From Ruficoccus amylovorans (GTDB lineage Bacteria; Verrucomicrobiota; Verrucomicrobiia; Opitutales; Cerasicoccaceae), in contig NZ_JACHVB010000060.1 in the NCBI RefSeq assembly GCF_014230085.1, positions 62,001 through 126,000 of the forward strand: 64,000 nt of DNA. The letters are read 5' to 3'. Position numbers and translations under genes: made by a program. Positions 28,251 to 36,528 of this stretch are shown one piece after another. The notes under the pieces were generated by a model, which was given only the letters and a program-made list of their open reading frames with translations, was not told the DNA's origin and did no database searches. Positions within the stretch are counted from its first letter, which is position 1, and each line of letters starts with the position of its first letter.

Positions 28251-28794
28251 GGTGGTCGGTTGGTCAGGGTTCGAGAAGTGAGCGGGGCGATCAGCGGTCT
28301 TGAACCGGAATGCCCCTGATTCCGGCACTCCCGCAAACTCCAAGACCAGCACGAGCTACCCCATTAACATCCGGGCCCGTCCACCTCGCTTCAAGCCCAA
28401 TAAGCAGCCAAATCATTATCAAAATCGCCCACCGCAAAGAACGCCCCGGGGTCACCTGTCGGCAAACCGGGAACATTCTCGCCGTTCTGTACGTCGCAGG
28501 AAGCATACAAGCGCCGGAAGACGAATCATCCGCAATACCGGCCCCGAAACGGGCTTCGCCGGAGGCGGCAAGAAAAGACTGGTTTCGCCGGGGCAAAACC
28601 TCTATCAGTAACCGTCTTGGCTCTATCTGCCCACTCGGCAGAGGGAGCCCTTTGGTGGGCAACCGCTAAAGTACGCCTCAACGGCGAAGTTCATGGATCA
28701 TTTGCCAATTCGAGTCATCTTACCAATAAGTACCTAGAAGCACCGGCACCAACAAGGACCTGACGGCAACGAACGTCTAACCAGGAAAATTTGC
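28251..28794. other. 544-bp gap upstream of the E1-KAS III fusion gene
   Basis: The gap separates the divergent DUF1961 and fusion genes. Small GC stems occur near 28625-28665 (GCCCAC pairing with GTGGGC), but I match them to no known riboswitch. A candidate promoter lies at 28702-28730. No reading frame here looks coding. Confidence 0.5.
28702..28730 (+). promoter_or_regulatory. candidate sigma-70 promoter for the fusion gene
   Basis: TTGCCA (28702-28707), a 17-bp spacer and AATAAG (28725-28730) lie 65 bp before the start codon. Five of six and four of six positions match consensus. Confidence 0.4.
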
Positions 28795-31700
28795 TTGAAG
28801 CAGCCACTGCATACATCTTCCCACATCGCAGAGGGGGCAGACGCCACCAGCGTTGACGCTGCCCTGGCGCTCTACCGCTGGATGCGCCTCTCGCGTGAAA
28901 TCGAACGCCTCGAAGCCCGCCTGATCAAGCGCGGCGAAGCCTTCTTCCACGTCGAATGCGCCGGGCACGAGGCCATGGCCGCGCTGGCGGAGTTTCTCGG
29001 CCCGCAGGACTGGCTCCACTGCCACTACCGCGACCGCGCCCTCCAGCTCGCCCGCGGGGTGAAGCCCGAGGCCATCTTCGACGCGCTCTTCGGCAACGCC
29101 CGCTCCAGTTCCAAGGGACGGCAGCTCAACACCATGCACTCCGACCGCGAGCTGCATGTGATGACCATGCCCACCGCCGTCTCCAACAACCTCCTGCCCG
29201 CCGTCGGCGTGGCTGCCGAGGTCAGGGACCAGCCCGAAAAGCCGCTCGTTTACTGCTCCGTCGGCGATGGCGGCACCCAGCAGGGGGATTTCTTCGAGGC
29301 TGTGGCCGAGGCCGTTCGCAATAACCTGCCCGTCCTCTTCGTCGTGCAGGACAACCACTTCGCCCTCTCCACCGTGACCGAGGGCAAGACCTTTTACTCC
29401 CTGCCCGGCGGCAAGCACTACGAGCTTTTCGGCCTGGAGATGACCCGCCTCGACGGGCGCGACGCCCTCGCCGTGCGCGACGGCTTCAAGCAGGTCTGCG
29501 CCAAAATGCGCGAAGACCGCGGCCCGGCCCTCGTGCTGCTGGAGGCCGAGCGCCTCGGCAGCCACTCCAACGCCGACGACCAGAGCCTTTACCGCACGCC
29601 TGAGCAAATCGACCAACTCGCCCGCGAGGCAGACCCGGTCGCCCTCCTCGCCGGAAAACTGGCCGAACTCGGCGTCTCCGAGGACGACATCAAGCGCATC
29701 GACGAGGAATGCCGCCGCTGCGCCGAAGAGGCCGCCGACGATTCCCGCAAGGTGCCCGCGCCCGCCCTCGCCCCTGAGGTCAAGCGCCCGCTCTCCTCGC
29801 ACTACCTTTCCAACAAGGAATACACCGGCAAGGCCGGAAAGGCCGAGCTGTCCATGCGCGAGTCCATCCTGGAAGTCTTGCGCCAGGAACTGGAAACGAA
29901 CCCCGCCGTTAGCCTCTACGGGGAGGACATCGAAGACCCCAAGGGCGACGCCTTCGGCGTGACCAAGGGCCTCTCCACCGCCTATCCCGGCCGCGTGTGC
30001 AACTCCCCGCTGGCCGAGTCCACCATCATCGGCACCGCCATCGGCCGCGCCATGGCCGGGGGCCAGCCCGTTGCCTTCGTCCAGTTCGCGGACTTCTTCC
30101 CGCTCGTTTACAACCAGTTCCACAGCGAGCTGGCCATCACCTACTGGCGCAGCGCCGGGGAGTGGGAATGCCCGGTCATTCTCATGGTCTCCTGCGGCGG
30201 CTATCGCCCCGGCACCGGCCCGACCCACACCCAGACGATGGAGGCCATCGCCGCCCACAGTCCGGGCGTGGATGTCTTCATGCCCTCGAATGCCGGGGAT
30301 GCCGCCGGAATGCTCCGCGCGGCCTTCGCCTCGCGCCGCCCCGCCGTCTTCTTTTACCCGAAAAACCTCCTCAACAACCGCGGCCTGGGCACTTCCACCG
30401 ACATCGACCGGCACTGGGTCCCCGCTGGACGCGCCCGGCTGAGCCGTGAGGGGACGGACCTCACGCTCGTCGGCTGGGGCAACACCCTCCCGCTGTGCGA
30501 AGAAGCCGCCGAGGCCCTCGACACGCTCGGGGTTTCCAGCACCGTGATTGACCTGCGCAGCCTCAGCCCCTGGGACAAACCGCTCGTGACCAAATGGGCG
30601 GAAAAGACCGGCAGGCTCGTGGTTGTGCACGAAGATTCGCTTTCCTACGGGCCGGGCGCGGAAATCTGCGCCGGGGTCGTCGAGGCCGCCCAAAGCCCCG
30701 TGGCCGTCCGCCGCGTGGCCCGGCCCGACACCTACGTGCCCTTCCACTTCCCCAGCCACCTGGAGACGCTGCCCTCGGTGCGCAGCATCGTCACCGCCGC
30801 CGCCGACCTGCTCAAGCTTGAGCTCGGCTGGAAGCGCGAAGCCGGGGACGACGACCAACTCTTTACCATTGAGGCGCTCGGCGTCTCCGCCTCCGACGAC
30901 TCGGTGACCGTGGCCGAATGGCTGGTCGAGCCGGGCAAGGAGGTCAAGGTGGACGACGTGCTCGGCGTCTTCGAGTCCGACAAGGCCGCCGCCGACCTGC
31001 TCTCCCCGCAGAGTGGCACGGTTGAGGAAATCCTCGTCGAGGCCGGGGGCACCGTCCGCGTGGGCACACCGATCCTGCGCCTGCGCGTGGCCAACGAAAT
31101 TGCCGCTGCTGCCGACTCCGCCCGCCGCGTCAAGGAAACCCCGTACCTGCTTTCCGAACCGGAAAAGCCCGCCGCCGAGGCCGCTTCCACCGTCGAAGCG
31201 CCCGCCATTGTCAGCCCGAAGACGCACTTCGTGGGCATCTCCGGCATCGCCTCGTCGACGGGCACGCGGCAGATTTCCAACGCCGAGTTGTTAAAACTCT
31301 TCCCCGACAGCACGGAGGAAAAACTCATCCGTCAGTGCGGCATCCACTCGCGCCCGTGGGTCTCCAAGGGCGAGAACGTCCTCACCCTGGCCGTGGACGC
31401 CGCCACCCGCCTGCTGAGCAAGACCGACCTGCCCGTCGAAAAGCTCGACCTGATTATCTGCTCGACCACCACCCCGGACATCGCGACGCCTTCGCTCGCC
31501 TGTCGCCTGCTGCACGCCATCGGCGGCGACTACGAATGCCCGGCCTTTGACATCAGCGCGGCCTGCTCGGGCTATATTTACGGCCTCGGGCTGGCCCACG
31601 ACTTCCTGCGCGGTCGCCCGGACGCCCGCGTGCTTATGGTCACCTCCGAGGTGATGAGCCCCCTGCTCGACATGGAGGACTACGACACGGCCATCCTCTT

Positions 31701-32181
31701 CGGCGACGCCGCCACCGCCACCCTGCTCGAAGGCCCCGCCGTCGCGGACAAGCCCAAGCTCTGGCTACACCGGCCCGCCCTCGCCGCCGAAGGCGAGACG
31801 GGCGAGTTCCTCTCTGTGCCGCTGCCCGACCCGAAGACCAAGATCTCCATGAGCGGAGGCAGGGTCTTCCAGAAGGCCGTGCGCAAGATGCGCTACATGC
31901 TCGAAACCGTCTGCGAGCAGTGCGACACGCCTCCGACTTCGCTGGAGGGGATCATCCCCCACCAGGCCAACGACCGCATCCTCGACGCGGTCGCACGCCA
32001 GCTCCACATTGAGCCCGAGCGCGTCTGGCGCAACGTCAAGCTGACCGGTAACACCTCCTCCAGCTCCATCCCGCTATGCCTGGAAGAGAACCTGCACCGC
32101 ATCAGCCCCGGAGCCAAGTACGGGCTGGTCGCCTTTGGCGGCGGCTACACCTACGCAGGCGCTATCGCCCACGGGGCCTGA
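28795..32181 (+). CDS. E1-alpha/E1-beta/lipoyl/KAS III fusion enzyme
   Basis: 1128 residues, starting at a TTG with AGGA 8 bp upstream. Residues about 20-320: E1-alpha of a 2-oxo acid dehydrogenase, with the thiamine-diphosphate motif GDG at 157-159. About 350-680: E1-beta (AESTIIGTAIGRAMAGG). About 690-770: lipoyl domain with Lys730 in ESDKAAADL. About 812-1128: KAS III with the full triad Cys924 (SAACSGY), His1056 (IPHQAND) and Asn1086 (GNTSSSS); these are spaced 132 and 30 apart, exactly as in E. coli FabH (112, 244, 274). No E2 acyltransferase motif (HxxxDG) or E3-binding domain is seen. Inferred role: decarboxylate a 2-oxo acid, carry the acyl on lipoate and condense it with malonyl-ACP as a chain starter. 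E3 must come from elsewhere. Confidence 0.9.
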   Translation: MKQPLHTSSHIAEGADATSVDAALALYRWMRLSREIERLEARLIKRGEAFFHVECAGHEAMAALAEFLGPQDWLHCHYRDRALQLARGVKPEAIFDALFGNARSSSKGRQLNTMHSDRELHVMTMPTAVSNNLLPAVGVAAEVRDQPEKPLVYCSVGDGGTQQGDFFEAVAEAVRNNLPVLFVVQDNHFALSTVTEGKTFYSLPGGKHYELFGLEMTRLDGRDALAVRDGFKQVCAKMREDRGPALVLLEAERLGSHSNADDQSLYRTPEQIDQLAREADPVALLAGKLAELGVSEDDIKRIDEECRRCAEEAADDSRKVPAPALAPEVKRPLSSHYLSNKEYTGKAGKAELSMRESILEVLRQELETNPAVSLYGEDIEDPKGDAFGVTKGLSTAYPGRVCNSPLAESTIIGTAIGRAMAGGQPVAFVQFADFFPLVYNQFHSELAITYWRSAGEWECPVILMVSCGGYRPGTGPTHTQTMEAIAAHSPGVDVFMPSNAGDAAGMLRAAFASRRPAVFFYPKNLLNNRGLGTSTDIDRHWVPAGRARLSREGTDLTLVGWGNTLPLCEEAAEALDTLGVSSTVIDLRSLSPWDKPLVTKWAEKTGRLVVVHEDSLSYGPGAEICAGVVEAAQSPVAVRRVARPDTYVPFHFPSHLETLPSVRSIVTAAADLLKLELGWKREAGDDDQLFTIEALGVSASDDSVTVAEWLVEPGKEVKVDDVLGVFESDKAAADLLSPQSGTVEEILVEAGGTVRVGTPILRLRVANEIAAAADSARRVKETPYLLSEPEKPAAEAASTVEAPAIVSPKTHFVGISGIASSTGTRQISNAELLKLFPDSTEEKLIRQCGIHSRPWVSKGENVLTLAVDAATRLLSKTDLPVEKLDLIICSTTTPDIATPSLACRLLHAIGGDYECPAFDISAACSGYIYGLGLAHDFLRGRPDARVLMVTSEVMSPLLDMEDYDTAILFGDAATATLLEGPAVADKPKLWLHRPALAAEGETGEFLSVPLPDPKTKISMSGGRVFQKAVRKMRYMLETVCEQCDTPPTSLEGIIPHQANDRILDAVARQLHIEPERVWRNVKLTGNTSSSSIPLCLEENLHRISPGAKYGLVAFGGGYTYAGAIAHGA

Positions 32182-32293
32182 GCTTATACCGGTACAGACA
32201 AAAGCTTATATTTACTATCCACTGCGTCTGTGATACAGAAGGCCTGCTCATAATTCATTGACTTATCCCAAGTAATAGTGCTTGTATGAAATC

Positions 32294-32815
32294 ATGCATT
32301 TACCCCCCAGACGCATACTTTGTCTCTACCTTGCACTAGCCCTCTGCACCGGAGCTCAGGCTGCGATTACCATCAACTTCGTTCTCAGCGGCTCAAGCAC
32401 TGACTTTACTGCGGTTTTTACCGTCGATAGCGCTGCCGTCAGCCCCAGCGACCACAGTTCAATATTGTCCATCTCAGTTGAAGGGGCAGGTTCATTCGAA
32501 CCCGTCCAATACTACGCAGGTACTTCGGGCTCGATCGGTTACTACAACGCATCTTTTACCAGTGGGTTCTACTTTGATTCTCTCGATTTTTACGAATCCA
32601 TACAGTCAGGCAACACATGGGAGGAAATGGACGGCCAGAGCTACGCGATAAACAACGGTGGCAGCACTACTATGTATGCCGAAGGCGGCAGCGCCATCTC
32701 GGCGACCGGCGGAAGTATCGCCATCAATATCGTCCCTGAGCCCGCTACCTACGCTGTCGGGTTCGGTCTGGCCGCTCTCGCTCTGCTCTGGTTGCGCAAG
32801 AGGCGGCACACCTAG
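32294..32815 (+). CDS. small PEP-CTERM anchored secreted protein
   Basis: 173 residues; ATG at 32294 chosen because the signal peptide follows (ILCLYLALALCTGAQAA). The mature part is a short, low-charge beta domain rich in Ser, Tyr and Gly. The end is a textbook PEP-CTERM signal: VPEPATYAVG, a hydrophobic helix, then RKRRHT. A strong terminator follows at once, so this is a single-gene unit. No domain recognised. Confidence 0.87.
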   Translation: MHLPPRRILCLYLALALCTGAQAAITINFVLSGSSTDFTAVFTVDSAAVSPSDHSSILSISVEGAGSFEPVQYYAGTSGSIGYYNASFTSGFYFDSLDFYESIQSGNTWEEMDGQSYAINNGGSTTMYAEGGSAISATGGSIAINIVPEPATYAVGFGLAALALLWLRKRRHT

Positions 32816-32849
32816 TTGAATCGCAACAATCGTTCATTTTCATCTTTCG

Positions 32850-32881
32850 CGCCCGGAAATCATTTGTTTCCGGGCGTTTTT
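32850..32881 (+). terminator. strong intrinsic terminator
   Basis: CGCCCGGAAA (32850-32859) pairs perfectly with TTTCCGGGCG (32867-32876) around a 7-nt loop and is followed by TTTTT. It closes the PEP-CTERM gene and insulates the riboswitch downstream. Confidence 0.92.
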
Positions 32882-32946
32882 GCGTACCGCCCAACAAACG
32901 CGCAATCAAATTAACTAATTCAAGGACATCTCTATATAAATTTTAC

Positions 32947-32975
32947 TTGACACATTTTCGTCTCGCCCCTACGAC
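32947..32975 (+). promoter_or_regulatory. candidate promoter of the cobalamin riboswitch transcript
   Basis: A perfect TTGACA (32947-32952), a 17-bp spacer and TACGAC (32970-32975) would start RNA near 32982, just before the aptamer. The -10 is weak (three of six). Confidence 0.45.
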
Positions 32976-32999
32976 TGCGCCCGCTACATTCAACAGCCA

Positions 33000-33112
33000 A
33001 CAGCATCGGGGAAATCCTGTGAGAAACAGGAGCTGACGCGCAACTGTGACCGGACCCCAGTCCCGGGAGCCAGAATGCCCGACAAACAGACATCTTCGCG
33101 CTAGGGATGTCG
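33000..33112 (+). ncRNA. cobalamin riboswitch (compact form)
   Basis: The core reads GGGGAAATCC, then AGGAGCTGACGCGCAACTGT, close to the conserved btuB-type cobalamin aptamer, with the 3' B12 box as GAGCCAGAATGCCCGAC. Helices seen: TCGGG (33006-33010) with CCCGA (33078-33082) closing the core; TCCTGT (33015-33020) with ACAGGA (33026-33031); a hairpin at 33050-33066; and GACATC (33089-33094) with GATGTC (33106-33111). The last loop, TTCGCGCTAGG, can pair with the ACGCGC of the core loop, as the known kissing interaction requires. The large P6 insertion of long forms is missing. It lies upstream of the exchanger gene at 33186, which it should switch off when B12 is present. Confidence 0.85.
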
Positions 33113-33185
33113 GTCGCACGGCGTGCCGCCAGTCAATGGAGGCAGGTTGGGGGCCGGTATTCCGGGCTCTCACCAGACAACCAAC

Positions 33186-34793
33186 ATGCCGAGCGACTTT
33201 TTCCAAACCATCCTGAGCAATCCGCTGCTGGCCCTCTTTGGGCTCATCGGCCTCGGGCTCGCCTTGGGCAGCATCCAGATCAAAGGAATCACCCTGGGCT
33301 CCTCCGGCGTGATTTTCACGGCCCTGCTGGCCGGGCACCTGGGCTGCACCATCCCGGCCGGGATCGGTAGCGTCGGCCTGGCGCTCTTTGTCTACTGCGT
33401 CGGGATCAGCGCCGGTAACCGTTTTTTCGGGGCGCTCAAGCGAGAAGGCAGCCAGTTGGCCAAGCTCGCGCTCGTCGTTGTCGGCTCAGGGGCACTCACG
33501 ACCTGGGCGCTGGCCAAGTTCTTCCACATTGATGCGGCCATGGCCGCCGGGGCCTTCGCCGGGGCCATGACCAGCACCCCCGCGCTCGCCGCCGCCACCG
33601 AGGGCAGCGGAGCCGCCGGAACCGATGTCGTCGTCGGCTACGGGATCGCCTATCCCTTCGGCGTCATTGGCGTGGTGCTCTTCGTCCAGCTCATCCCGAA
33701 GCTACTCAAGCTCAAGATCGAGGAAGACTCCGCCGAAACCAAAGGCGACTCCGCCGCTGCCATTGAGCGCCGCCTGGTCGAAGTCCGCAACGAGAACCTC
33801 TTTGGCAAACGCCTCGGGGACAGTAGTCTTGCCGACCTCGGCGGCTGCCAGGTCTCCCGCATCTGGCGTCACAACCGCCTCGAACCCGTCAGCTACGAGG
33901 ATGTCTTCGATGCCGGGCAGCTCGTGCTGCTGGTCGGCGCGCCCAAGGCGGTCAAAATCGCCACGGAGCTGATCGGCCGGGTCAGCGACCGCAACATCGT
34001 CCTCGACGCCGATAACGAGCGCCGCCAACTCGTTGTGACCCAAAAAGAGCTGATCGGAAAAACCCTGGCCGAGATCGACCCGCTGCGTAACCACGGGGTC
34101 GTCGTCACTCGCATCAGCCGCCTGGACTTCACCTTCGTGCCCGACATGAAGACCCGCCTGGAAAAAGGTGACATCCTCACCGCCGTCGGCGCGCAGGACA
34201 AGCTGGCCGCTTTCGGCGAAGCCATCGGCCATCACACACAGGCGTTTTCCGAGACCTCCCTCGCCTCGCTCGCCATCGGACTCGCCCTCGGCGTGGCGTT
34301 GGGCAAGCTGAGTGTCCCCCTGCCCTGGGGTGACACCTTCTCGCTCGGCCTGGCCGGGGGACCGCTGCTCGTGGCGCTCCTGCTCGGGCACTTCGGACGT
34401 GTGGGCGGCGTCGTCGGCTACATTCCCCGGCCCACCCGCGTCCTGCTTCAGGAGATGGGACTGGTGTTCTTCCTGGCCGATGCCGGGATCAAGGGCGGTG
34501 CTTCTATGGGACAAGCGATTCAGACGCAGGGGGCGGAGATTTTCCTCGTCGGCGCGCTCATCAGCATCGTGCCGATGGTCGTCGGCTACATCACTGCCCG
34601 CAAGATCATGAAACTGACCGTGGCCCAGAGCCTCGGCGGGATCTGCGGCGGGATGACCAGTACTCCCGCGCTCGGCGCCATCGTGTCAAAGACCCACCAG
34701 CAGGCCCCGATCGTCAGCTACGCGACGGTCTATCCGGTCGCCGTCATCATGATGGCGTTGCTGGCCAAGTTCCTGATCAAACTCATCGGCTAG
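33186..34793 (+). CDS. AspT/YidE/YbjL-type exchanger under B12 riboswitch
   Basis: 535 residues from the ATG at 33186; a TTG at 33147, in frame and preceded by GGAGG, is an alternative start. Two homologous membrane halves (about 10-170 and 350-535) each carry the repeat GAMTSTPALAA or GGMTSTPALGA. Between them lie two TrkA-C domains (about 195-345; LFGKRLGDSS, LIGKTLAEID). This is the layout of the aspartate:alanine exchanger family. Substrates of most members are unknown. The cobalamin riboswitch upstream suggests a job in uptake of a corrinoid precursor or in handling a metabolite of a B12-dependent reaction. Confidence 0.9.
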   Translation: MPSDFFQTILSNPLLALFGLIGLGLALGSIQIKGITLGSSGVIFTALLAGHLGCTIPAGIGSVGLALFVYCVGISAGNRFFGALKREGSQLAKLALVVVGSGALTTWALAKFFHIDAAMAAGAFAGAMTSTPALAAATEGSGAAGTDVVVGYGIAYPFGVIGVVLFVQLIPKLLKLKIEEDSAETKGDSAAAIERRLVEVRNENLFGKRLGDSSLADLGGCQVSRIWRHNRLEPVSYEDVFDAGQLVLLVGAPKAVKIATELIGRVSDRNIVLDADNERRQLVVTQKELIGKTLAEIDPLRNHGVVVTRISRLDFTFVPDMKTRLEKGDILTAVGAQDKLAAFGEAIGHHTQAFSETSLASLAIGLALGVALGKLSVPLPWGDTFSLGLAGGPLLVALLLGHFGRVGGVVGYIPRPTRVLLQEMGLVFFLADAGIKGGASMGQAIQTQGAEIFLVGALISIVPMVVGYITARKIMKLTVAQSLGGICGGMTSTPALGAIVSKTHQQAPIVSYATVYPVAVIMMALLAKFLIKLIG

Positions 34794-34849
34794 GTGTGGC
34801 GCGCAAGCAGTCATCCTAACCCGCCGCGACAGTTCTGTTCTGAAACCAC

Positions 34850-35470
34850 GTGGACAAGAGTCTTCCGTCAACCTCCGTGAGTGACAACGCCCCCGCCGCC
34901 CAGCCTTCATCCGCACCGGTGCCCACCGCAACAGAGCGTCTCCGGCTGCGCCACTGGCGCGAGGATGACTTCCCGGCGCTGGCCACGCTCTGCGCCGACC
35001 CCGCCGTTATGCGCTACTTTCCCGCCCCCCTGAGCGAGGAGGAAACCCGTACGCTGTTCGCCCGTATTCGCGGGCACTTCGAGGAACACGGATTCGGCCT
35101 TTACGCGGTCGAGAAAAAGGCCGACGCCCGCTGGGTCGGCTTTGTCGGGCTGCTCGAAGTCGGCGCCGACCTGCCCTTCGCGCCCGCCACCGAAATCGCC
35201 TGGCGTCTGAGCCCCGAGCACTGGTACAACGGCTACGCCACAGAGGCCGCCCGCGCGGTGCTCGATTTTGGATTCAACTCCCTCGGGCGAGAGGAAATCG
35301 TCGCCTTCACAACCGAGAGCAATACGCCCTCCCAGCGCGTCATGCGACGACTGGGTATGCAGACCTGTACCGACGAGGACTTTAACCACCCGCGCCTGCC
35401 CGCTGACCACCCGCTTCGACTCCACCGGCTGTATCGACTTCGCCGTCCAGAAGGTCACGCCACCACTTAG
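34850..35470 (+). CDS. GNAT acetyltransferase, RimJ/RimL type
   Basis: 206 residues from a GTG; a second in-frame GTG lies 27 bp later. ERLRLRHWREDDFPAL opens the GNAT fold, WRLSPEHWYNGYATEAARAV carries the acetyl-CoA binding R/Q-x-x-G-x-A-like loop (YNGYATEA), and SNTPSQRVMRRLGM is the usual final segment. It probably acetylates an amine of a small molecule or protein terminus. It stands 56 bp after the exchanger gene and could be on the same transcript. Confidence 0.88.
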   Translation: MDKSLPSTSVSDNAPAAQPSSAPVPTATERLRLRHWREDDFPALATLCADPAVMRYFPAPLSEEETRTLFARIRGHFEEHGFGLYAVEKKADARWVGFVGLLEVGADLPFAPATEIAWRLSPEHWYNGYATEAARAVLDFGFNSLGREEIVAFTTESNTPSQRVMRRLGMQTCTDEDFNHPRLPADHPLRLHRLYRLRRPEGHATT

Positions 35471-35525
35471 CCTTATCGCTCACAATCGGCCCGCATTTTG
35501 TCCGGTCCGGAGATACCGGTCACCG

Positions 35526-36344
35526 TCAATGCCCCTCCAATGGATGCCCGACCGGCACCATCCGCGCGCCAGACCTTAACTCACGAGCACTGGAACCGAA
35601 GCGCCGTTTGAACGCGCGGGAAAACGAACTCAGCTCCTCGAACCCGCAGGCCAAAGCGATTTCCCCGACCGGCAGGTCTGTATCGGTCAGTAGTTGCATC
35701 GCCCGCTGGAATCGCAGTTGGTCGAAAATCTCCCGCGGGCTATTTTGGAAAGACTCGTGAAACAGCCGCCTCAGGTGGGCGGGGGAAACGTGGATCGCCC
35801 GCGCCACCTCATCCAGTCCGGGGTTGTCACGCATGCGGGCGCTGAACCACGAGAGCGCCCCCTGCACGCGGGCATGAACCCGTTGGCCAGTCCGGTGCCC
35901 GTCCCGCCCCAGCGATTCGTAAACCAGCAGCGACAGCTCCATCAGCGCATGCTCATAGCAAAGCATCATGCCCGGCGCCGGATGATCCCAATAAGAGCGC
36001 ACCTGCCCCGCCAAGCGACGCAGCCGGCGACAATCCTCCCCCGTGAGCGAAATCCTGGCCTCACGCCCGCCTCCCAGGCACTGAGCCAAAACCTCAGGGA
36101 TGTAGCGAAAATGAAAGACCACGATCGTCGCTGGCTGCCTGGGCTTACCGCTCCATCCGTGCGTCGAGCCGGGCGGAGAAAGCCACAGCGTACTCTCCTG
36201 TAGCAGCGCAGCGCCCGAGCCATCCGAAAGCGTACGTCGGATGGCCCCCTGCACCACCGCCTGAAACTCCCAGAACAGCCGGACCTGCCCCCGGATCGGT
36301 TCCTCAAAATACCGGCGTCGGCCGTAACTGAAGTAAACCAGCAC
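35526..36344 (-). CDS. AraC family transcriptional regulator
   Basis: 272 residues from a GTG. The cupin-like N-terminus (LFWEFQAVVQGAIRRTL, TLWLSPPGSTHGWSG) resembles that of the regulator at 8333. The C-terminal AraC domain has LDEVARAIHVSPAHLRRLF and VGEIALACGFEELSSFSRAF. It is transcribed away from uxaE across 184 bp, the classic arrangement of an activator and its target. Confidence 0.92.
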   Translation of the reverse strand: MLVYFSYGRRRYFEEPIRGQVRLFWEFQAVVQGAIRRTLSDGSGAALLQESTLWLSPPGSTHGWSGKPRQPATIVVFHFRYIPEVLAQCLGGGREARISLTGEDCRRLRRLAGQVRSYWDHPAPGMMLCYEHALMELSLLVYESLGRDGHRTGQRVHARVQGALSWFSARMRDNPGLDEVARAIHVSPAHLRRLFHESFQNSPREIFDQLRFQRAMQLLTDTDLPVGEIALACGFEELSSFSRAFKRRFGSSARELRSGARMVPVGHPLEGH

Positions 36345-36528
36345 ATATCTACGCTTTCAAAAATGAGCGATAGAGTCAAATCATTGAGCGCCCGGGGCAT
36401 GGACTTTTTCGCGCATATTCGGTATTCTATTGTTGCAGCAATGCTTCCGCTCAACGGCGAAAGATACCTTTGCAATCTCCGAACCACAAAGCCTCCCCCA
36501 TCCGCCAAAACATCCAGCACACCTTATC

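Noticed and set aside
28610-28680. Riboswitch before the fusion gene
   Set aside because: A GCCCAC/GTGGGC stem and a CCCTTTGG stretch are present, but conserved cores of TPP, SAM, lipoyl-related or other known classes are not.
28777-31227. Minus-strand frame of over 800 codons opposite the fusion gene
   Set aside because: Its translation is a Gly/Val/Glu/Ala/His-rich string without domains; it arises because the real gene uses C or G at third positions. The plus strand has clear catalytic domains.
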